Assembly (NCBI GenBank): GCA_009363875.1
Contig: CM018690.1
Span: 10,652,788 to 10,716,787 of the forward strand
Reading direction: 5' to 3'
From: Mikania micrantha
Lineage: Eukaryota > Streptophyta > Magnoliopsida > Asterales > Asteraceae
Length of the DNA stretch: 64,000 nucleotides
This document shows positions 56,376 to 64,000 of this stretch, one piece after another (position 1 is the first letter of the stretch; each line of letters begins with the position of its first letter). The notes beneath the pieces were generated by a model. The model ran no database searches. It was not told where the DNA came from and was given only the letters and a program-made list of their open reading frames with translations. A program made the translations under genes and the position numbers.

Positions 56376-57725
56376 ATAACACTCATAAGAAAAATATCAA
56401 GGCCTCTTTAAAAAAAAGATGTCTCCTTTAAAAAAATTCAAAGACCCTAGCTTAATAAAAGGTTTAATCTCATATGCCAAAACCACTAAGCGTCTGGTTA
56501 TGTGGAAAGAAAAAACTCTATCTATCCGGGGGATGATTTACTATACTCAAATCGATTCTAGAACCCTTGCCAACATACTATTTCTCATTGTCTCACTATA
56601 CAAAGCTCCGGTTAACGTTCTTGATATTTTAGAAGCTAAGAGAAGGAAATTCTTTTGGGGGATGGCGCTGATAGGAACAAAATTGCATGGGTTGCATGGC
56701 AGGACATTACAAAATTTTCCCATGCACTTGGTCAACAATTTCCAAGCTAGAAAACAACCTGATACATACCAACTCCAACTTGAATCACTTAATCAAAGGC
56801 AAAGTCAACTCGGGTTCCTCGGTTCGGTTATGGATTGATACGTGGATTGCTGACAAATTGTGCAAAGAGCTCTTCCCGGATCTCTACACCATCAAATCTT
56901 GCAAGTCCATTCTTGTATCTGAGTTTTTTTTTTTTTTTGCAGGATCAAATAATGCATTGGAAATGGAGATGGAATACATCTGTTTTAGCGCAAGAGGAAG
57001 GTCGCCAATAGGACAAGTGTTAGGAGATGATTGCAGGTGTCCAGTCTCGTTCGAAGATGGATCATGGTCTTGGCTTCCCGACAAATCAGGGAAATTCTCG
57101 ATATCCTCCATACGAACAGTCCTTCTAAAGCCTTCTATGGGAATACAAAATTCAACTCACTCATGGCTCAAATGCCTTCCTGTCAAGATAAACATTTTTC
57201 TGTTGGAGAGTGGTTAAGAACGGACTTCCTACAATGAAAAATCTAAATGCTCATGGAATTATCAGTGACACCAATATTTGTTCCCATTGTAAAACATTTG
57301 GCGAAGATCTTGATCATTTATTGATATCTTGTGAATATGCAAACCATGTTTGGAGTTTCATCTCTTCTTGGTGCAAGGTCGCTCCAATCTATGCTTTCAG
57401 CATCAAAAACCTCCTCGATATCCATTTAATAGCATTTTTGGAAAGAAGGAAAAGGAATGTTCTTCGAACAATCATCATCACTGCCTTATGCTGTATGTGG
57501 CATGCCTGTAATGAAGCTTCATTTGGAAATCATGAGATTGCTATTACAAAAACTTGTCAAAAAAATCAAAGCTATCTCGTTTTTATGGATCAAGCATAGA
57601 TCAACATTAAGGAATATTAAATGGAATGATTGGTTTAGATTTGATTTTTAGGTTTTTGAATATTGGTTGTTGTATTGTGGTTTGCTAGCTTCTTGCTAGT
57701 TTTTCAATGAAATTTGCCTTTCAAA
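56376..57725 (+). mobile_element. 5'-truncated L1-type LINE, frameshifted
   Basis: Three plus-strand frames (56419-56838, 56687-57217, 57210-57599) together encode the C-terminal RT region (LFLIVSLYKAPVNVLDILEAKRRKFFWG), RLWIDTWI, and the zf-RVT zinc-binding domain (SWLPDKSGKFSISSIR, CSHCKTFGEDLDHLLISC). The end ATGAAATTTGCCTTTC plus a poly-A is typical of plant L1 3' ends. AAAAAAGAAAC at 56365-56375 and 57726-57736 is an 11-bp target duplication. Endonuclease and most of RT are missing, as expected from aborted reverse transcription. At least two frameshifts; dead. Confidence 0.88.
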
Positions 57726-57736
57726 AAAAAAGAAAC

Positions 57737-59937
57737 TAATTAGTTGAGGGTTAACTAAGTAAGTTATAGTCCAAAATTGAAGAACATGTTACAGCCTCGG
57801 ATTGAAGAACCATCGTTAAATTGACTATTACCAGTCCAGTTAACCCTCTTTCTGCCCTATTTGATAAAAAAATAAAAATAAAAAAATCATGCATTCATAG
57901 GTGTGGTCATGACAAGAAGAATTAAACAACTAGATCATGTTACTTCTTTTATCCATGATCATTTCTTTAAAGAAATAATAATATTTTCTTTTATCTTATC
58001 ACAATGTACGAGTGAGTTGTAAAAAATATTAAAAAAAAAAAAAAAAGGATTCATGATTAAAATACATATGTGATGGGGGATAGGGTTGTTACATAATATA
58101 TATGAAATGCAAGCAAATAGTATTGTTTCTAGTTCTTGGTTTTTAATTTTAATGATTTATCATACTTATCCTATGAGACCCATCTACTCAAATATTAAAG
58201 GAAATAAAAATGCACTTCATAAATAAGTTTCAAAAACGATATAAACAAATCACCTAATTTGGTAAAAGTAAAGCTCTCATAACCTAAAGCCAAGCAAGAG
58301 ATGCAAAAAGGTACACCCATATTTGTCCAAACAATATAAAAAATTATTAATTTATACTGATTTAATACAACTATTTTATCTTATTGTTACAAAAAAAGGA
58401 GAAAAAAAAGTAATTGATTAAAATATTAGCTTGTTATGTTAAAACAAAAAAGCGTGTATGTTGAGTGAAGTTGAAGGGAAATTATGAATAATTTAGTACT
58501 AAGAATGCTTAGATATGAGGGAAACACAGAGTTGTCATGTGCACATTGTGGGGATTTAAATGAAGTATGTACTATCTTCTAAGCAAGTTGAGCAATCCAA
58601 TTGATGAATCCATGTTACCTCATTTATCATACACACACAAAAATAAAAAAAAAAAATATTAAAAAAAAAATACATTCAATTCTTACAACACGTCTTCATA
58701 GATCCATAATTTTCAAGCCTTTGCAAATGCAATTTACGCTAAAATCAAAATAAATTTGGTAACGTTAAAAGATTGTAATAACTCATTTTTTATGAATTTG
58801 GTAAATTGAAATTGAAAACGTAACGGAAGACAGAAAAATGAGTGTTTTTATGGGTCCTGCTATAATAGTCAAAAAGTAAAGTTGATAAAATCAACTTTTT
58901 TTTTTTGTATATATAATTCTGTCTTTCTAATAACTCATTTATCTAATGTAAAACACATAATATTATTACAGCCTTATTAAATCTTAATTACATTTTAGTA
59001 TAAAAATTATTATAAATTGGATTGATTCTAGCCGGCTAGAAAGATAATATACTCAAGTAAATTACTAAATTTACACTAATCAGTAGGATATGAAAGGTGA
59101 AATAAACATATTAGTAATCTCGATTCACACATTGTCAGGCTTAATCCTAATCTTTAACCAAAAGATCAGTTCTTTAAAACCTTCTTTAAACAAAATAAAC
59201 AAAGATAGAATCAAACCAATTTCTAAAAGAAAAGGATTTTTTAGAAATCCTACAAGATCTTTTCGTTCTTTTTTCGCTTACAAACAATCAAAACTTCATG
59301 CTGGTTACTTGTATTCTCCTGTATTCATCTATAAGCATAGTAATATATCCAACAGGATGTTGTCAGGCACATACAAGGATGTGAATAGAATGAGCTTTTA
59401 TACAAGTAGCTGTTCTTCGGTTTTTAGCGGATGGTGTTGTAATGCCCTCTAAATGTTATAAATTGCAACCAAAAAAAAAAAACTAAATACAGATAGACAT
59501 ACATAGGGTTTTGCTGAAAAGCTACATGTGTTCATCGGTTTGGTTTTTAATTTGCTCGGTTTATTCGGTTTGGTTTCGTTCACTTGGATGTGCATTATAA
59601 TTACAAAATGAAACACAGCGTAGTTACAATTTCTTTTGTACTGCAAGAAAAGGATCTAGTGTATCCACAAACATTGTTCCAGATTTGTAAGGCATAGATA
59701 AGAAAGTCAAAAACTTTTTTACAGTTTTTACATTAGACTTAATATATTTTTTTAAAAAAAAAAAAAAACCTTTTAATTATAAGCAAAATTTTATTTAGAT
59801 CTAATAACTACTACTTGTTTCCTAACAAACTCCAGCATTAAAACATGTAAAACTCTACTAGCATTACGTTTCATCGAAAGCGAAACAAACTAAATATACG
59901 ATTACGCACATCCAGGACTTGAATCTGATTCTTGAAA
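57737..59937. other. Intergenic DNA, nothing firm
   Basis: AT-rich with poly-A/T runs. ORFs at 59090-59452 (plus) and 59449-59646 (minus) have no recognisable domain and are not supported. The right part may include the 3' UTR of the SUVR5-like gene. Confidence 0.5.
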
Positions 59938-62900
59938 TCACCTTACATTGCCCCTGCAATTGACAGCACTACATCTGCATTGGCGCCCTTCGCCAGGTGG
60001 TGCCTTATACATGTAATCAAAGCCCAATTCTTCGCCTGTCGAAATCTGGCGCAGAAAAATTTATAAACGAAATTATATTATTTCAATCATGAACGATGAA
60101 TACAGAATTAATGTCTTACATCTCGGCTAGCATAGAGACCAATATGCGACAGCTCAGAATCCAAACTTTCAATAAGAACTTGATGATTTTCAAGATTTGG
60201 AGAGCAGCTACAAAAGATGACATGATCATCAGAATAACAAACCAGTAACAATGGTTAATGAAATGCGACGCAAATGGATGGAAATATACCCTAGTTGCAG
60301 ATACAAAAATGTATGGGAATAAAATCATTTAATTTATATTTTTGGTGTTGTTTCTAAAGTTCAATATGGAATGGACCGATTGAAAAAAAATATATATATA
60401 TAGCCCTTGTTTTAAGAGCTATGTTTCGAGTTATATATGGTTATGGAAGGGCAAACAAGGGATTTACATGAACAATGTTCTTGAATCAATGTCTTGTTTT
60501 CTTGAATTATTTTAACAATTTAACCCCATTGATAACGACGTCACTGTCTTGCAAAAAAAAAAACAAAAAACTGAAACGTGTGTGTGTGTGTGTTTACCTG
60601 TGATTAATGTAACGAGAAACATTCCCGTACTTTGTGGCATCAATAGCATATGTTGCCTCTCCTTCAATTAGTCTAATCATGTCATTAACACTAGCATCAA
60701 TCTCATAAATGAAGCTGCAATCTTCTCTACCAAGCCTGCTTTTTCCAAAGAAAAAAACCGAAATATTAAGAATTTTTATATTCATAACTACTAATATTAA
60801 ATGATTTTATTTATTGGAAATATGTCAAACCTATGGCGCCTTTTATTTGATTCATTCTTATCTATAACCTCGCCAACATACTCGCAAACAAATGTGCCAC
60901 GCGCAATTGGTTCCCCAGCTCTCACTGCCCAACCCTGTAAATATGCTAATAATTATAAAAGTTATAACCATTAAAGATTAAAATATTTTAAGAAAAATGA
61001 AGTTACCTTGCCATCTGTTTTGAAGACCTCCAACTTCACCCTAACCCCATTTTGCAAAACCCTATTTGGACAATATTTATTGCAGCTGCAATACATGTTG
61101 CATTCATATACTAGGTAGCCCTCCTGATAAACATGAAAATTAACTTAATTAGGAAGTTTGCAATAAAAAGAATAAGAAAAACTTCTATGTTTCAAATACA
61201 TGATTTAAAAAATAAATTACAGCATCAATTGAGATATTCAATCCCGACTAAAATACATATTAAAAAGACAAATTTAAATTAAAAGAGAATCAGCATAATC
61301 ACCTCGAGAATTATCCGACCTCTATCATCATAAGGAAACCTTCCTTTCATGGATTTCCCATTTATATCCTTTGCATCTTCATAATCATTATCAAAAAGAT
61401 ACACATGATCACAACCCTTTGGAGAGCATGTCGAATGTGCACACGCGCAACCCAACTGTAAACTCTATCAACACAAAAAAGATACCATAAATAAACAAAA
61501 CCGTTATTATATTTAAGTGAACCAATTATAATCACCTGTGATCCAAGATTAACAGACTGATCAATTAATGACTTTGTGACATATGTAAAGCTTTCCCAAG
61601 GCAAAAAACATGAATTGCTCTGCCCATCATCATCATGCAGAGACCCTAAAAGATGTTCATCCACTACACATGCAATTGGAACTGATTCCTTTCCAAAGCT
61701 GATGTCATCACATAAAACAATTCCTGATTTTTCGCTAGATTCTAGTCGGGGATTACTAAAATTAACTATATAATGACACTCGTCCATAAGCCATTCAGAT
61801 GGTGGACTTGTTTCAGTCTCGGGCCTCAAAGAACTTTCTGGAAGATTCTTTAATGAAGGCAAATGCTGTGAATCATCTGTGATAAATTTACATCCTTTTT
61901 GGCAGATATACCCCTCTTGATGCCACTCAATTACAACATTACGTTCACTGCAAAGTTTCGCAGCTTTGAGATACAAACGTTCAGGCAAATTTTCATATTT
62001 TTTCTCTAGTGATGTTTGGAAGCTCGTTTTGCAGCATGCAGAACAGGCCATTGCTAACAGCTCAATATTACCAGGATGTGGTTTAGTTTTGCTTATTTTG
62101 GAATATAACAGTTTTGCAACATCTGAACACTCAGATTCTGCTAATCTTCCAAGAGTGATTGATTCAGCTGACTGGTATTCCCCTTCTGTTGCTTGTGTGA
62201 ATGATTCTTGATTATGTTTCTTAAGGTTTACCAGACCCCTATTTCTCATTCCTAGACCCTTTTTAAAACGTCTCCCTGACTTTAGCTTGTTGGCTAAGAA
62301 GGTGGCACCTGCACCGCGCTTACGCGAACCACCAGGGTTCAAACCCATGTGAGCCGCTTGATGGTGTCGACCAAGATCCGGAAGCAAGTCAAATTTCAAT
62401 CCACAAAACCGACATATGTACCTTTTTGATCCAACTTTATTAGAGCTATTCACATTCTGTACCTGAATAGAACCATTACCTTTACCACTACCATCACCAT
62501 GTGGCGGGACCAGAACAATGTTTTGCAGCTGCCGGAAATGGGCCGGATGATGTGACCCCACATGGGCCCATAATTGGTCTGGATTCCCAAAACGGTTACC
62601 ACAAGGAATACATTGGTAAAGCATGCATTGTTCAACAAACTCAACATTGTGTCTTTCTTGAACATGTGCTTCAAGAAGGTTACTTTTTGTAAAAGAATCA
62701 AGACAGATGGCACAAACATACTGTTTGAACACTGAGCGTGCTTCATTTTTATGATTATCAATCCAATGTTTAGCAAGCATTTGATCATCAACAAACTCCA
62801 CTAAGCAGATGTTACACTTTATGATAATATTTTCATCATTTTTGTGATTATTATTAGGCATCAAAGCTTTGACTGGTTCTTGATATTGAGCAATGTTATC

Positions 62901-64000
62901 ACTGTCAAACCCCCAAAGTCTAGTTAATCTTTCCTTTTCACTACAAACCAACTTCATTAAGAAATGCCCGGTTTTTACATCTTTTGAAGCTTCAGAAATC
63001 ACCCATTGGAGCTGAATTTCTTTAGGAACCGGGCTTCTTAAAGATAAAACGCTTTTAAAAAACTTATAAAACAGCTCACATGCTTGATGCAGATGTAGTT
63101 TTTGTTCATGTGATTGACAACCTTTAAGAAGATCAACAAACACGTCTTTTGAAACAATCCTACTCTTCCCATTTCTTGCCCGTTTCAGCCAATTTGGCAA
63201 GTGTTTATCACAGTACAACGTATGCCTTGTGGGAATTTCATAGCAAACATCATCACCACCTACACAGTGCACAGGCCCAGGCCCAGGCCCACCGCCATTG
63301 GACTCAGTTCCTGTCAGATCAGCCACCTGAGTTCCAAAATAGCCCGATAGGACAATTTCTTTGCAGTTACTGGCCTCTGAATCCTCTCGGGCTTCATCCT
63401 CTAGCTTTCTCTTAAGCTTGTTCTCGGGTGGAGAAAGTGAAATTCCGACTGTATCCTTATTAGACCTGTGCTTTTTACATGATGAAGAACCGGGTAGAGC
63501 CCGGTGTTTGCATTTAGTACCAAGAACAGTAATCCCGTCACATAATTGGGCATCAGTTGGTGGTGTGTTGACCTCAATTTTGACCAAATTGGTGGAAAAC
63601 CGAGATGATAAATGTACACAACAATAAACATCACCATCATTAGCCCATCTTACACACCGTCTTCCTTTAGCTTCAATAAAAGCCGTACACTGTTTATTCT
63701 TATTTAATGGGGTTGTTTCAAGATTTCTAAAACGGGTTTCTTGATTATTATTTTCAGCTTCAACTACAATCTCACCCCATCTATCGGGTTCAGTGGTTCC
63801 CAGCAAAGAAACTTCACCACTCAGGGGCACAATAGGTCCATCCAAAGATCTCAACCCGGTTTCCAACTGTGGAGCTGCCACCTCAGCACGTCTAATTTCA
63901 AGCTTGGCTCTTTTTCTGCTAACTTGAGGGCTTGTGTTGGGAAAACTGTCATTGTTTTGTTGTTCCGTGTTTTCACTATTAAATGGAGGATTTGACATTG
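59938..64000 (-). CDS. SUVR5: SUVR5-like histone-lysine N-methyltransferase (3' seven exons)
   Basis: Exons by GT-AG rule: 61536-64000 (runs off the edge), 61303-61455, 61007-61123, 60831-60934, 60598-60735, 60120-60207, 59938-60045 (stop TGA). All splices keep frame; from the first visible Met the product is 1056 aa. Four C2H2 fingers: ~395-416, 429-450, 463-484, 529-550. The C-terminal part has Cys-rich pre-SET, SET (GWAVRAG, NVSRYINHSCSPN, GEELGFDYMY) and post-SET CRCSAVNCRG. Zinc fingers plus a C-terminal SET are specific to SUVR5, the plant protein that binds DNA through its fingers and sets H3K9me2 at target genes. Family members are ~1400 aa, so several hundred N-terminal residues and the true start probably lie outside. 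No defect is seen. An ORF reading through the first intron (to 61362) is an artefact. Confidence 0.93.

Noticed and set aside
59090..59452. Plus ORF of 120 codons
   Set aside because: Low-complexity AT-rich start, no recognisable domain, no splice or promoter context.

Overview
The window looks like a nuclear chromosome segment from a dicot plant, most likely a composite (Asteraceae). This rests on long-LTR Ty3/gypsy chromovirus elements primed by initiator tRNA-Met, AT-rich intergenic DNA, plant-type L1 and MITE debris, and one recognisable plant gene. The family attribution is inference from recalled similarity. Nothing prokaryotic is present.

Layout. 1-6285: 5' part of a minus-strand Ty3/gypsy element (E1) with decayed gag-pol, an intact accessory ORF upstream of gag, PBS and 5' LTR. 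6308-9298: another minus-oriented LTR fragment. 9299-12768: solo LTR with TSD TTCTA. 12774-22313: plus-strand element E2 (LTR, PBS, accessory-ORF remnant, 60-bp repeats, dead gag and pol, truncated 3' LTR). 22314-28316: LTR fragments around a 4.5-kb plus LTR (22812-27280). 28317-33400: AT-rich cluster of foldback MITEs embedded in (TA)n runs. 34070-35501: two PIF/Harbinger-like non-autonomous elements; one carries what looks like a captured F-box gene exon. 36071-56345: a three-level nest. An old plus LTR is split by a plus solo LTR (38243-54408, TSD GGAAC), which is split by a complete minus-strand element E3 (39843-51972, TSD AGGGC) with 3-kb LTRs and an uninterrupted 1519-codon gag-pol ORF. 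56376-57725: 5'-truncated L1 LINE with an 11-bp TSD. 59938-64000: the only clear host gene, the 3' seven exons of a SUVR5-type histone methyltransferase gene on the minus strand, running off the right edge.

Most interesting signals. (1) A ~110-bp hairpin family occurs nine times in different LTRs and in the E3 leader. Its loop is nearly invariant (GGTGGGACGGTGG ... CATATGCCCTATATATA) while the stem sequences differ and co-vary. (2) Every LTR with a readable U5 half has a splice-donor-like GGTGAGTTC, an acceptor-like CTCAG or TGCAG, and, 25-60 nt before the acceptor, a perfect or compensated complement of the donor (GAACTCACC). This suggests a cis element that masks or folds a long LTR intron. 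(3) Two elements share an upstream accessory protein with an N-terminal SUMO-interaction-like motif and a coiled coil. (4) LTRs of one architecture carry different locally amplified short motifs in equivalent positions (CGAACC, CGAATGAGTC, ATCGATAC, GGCCCA).

All structural statements come from reading the sequence by eye; no alignment, folding or database search was run.
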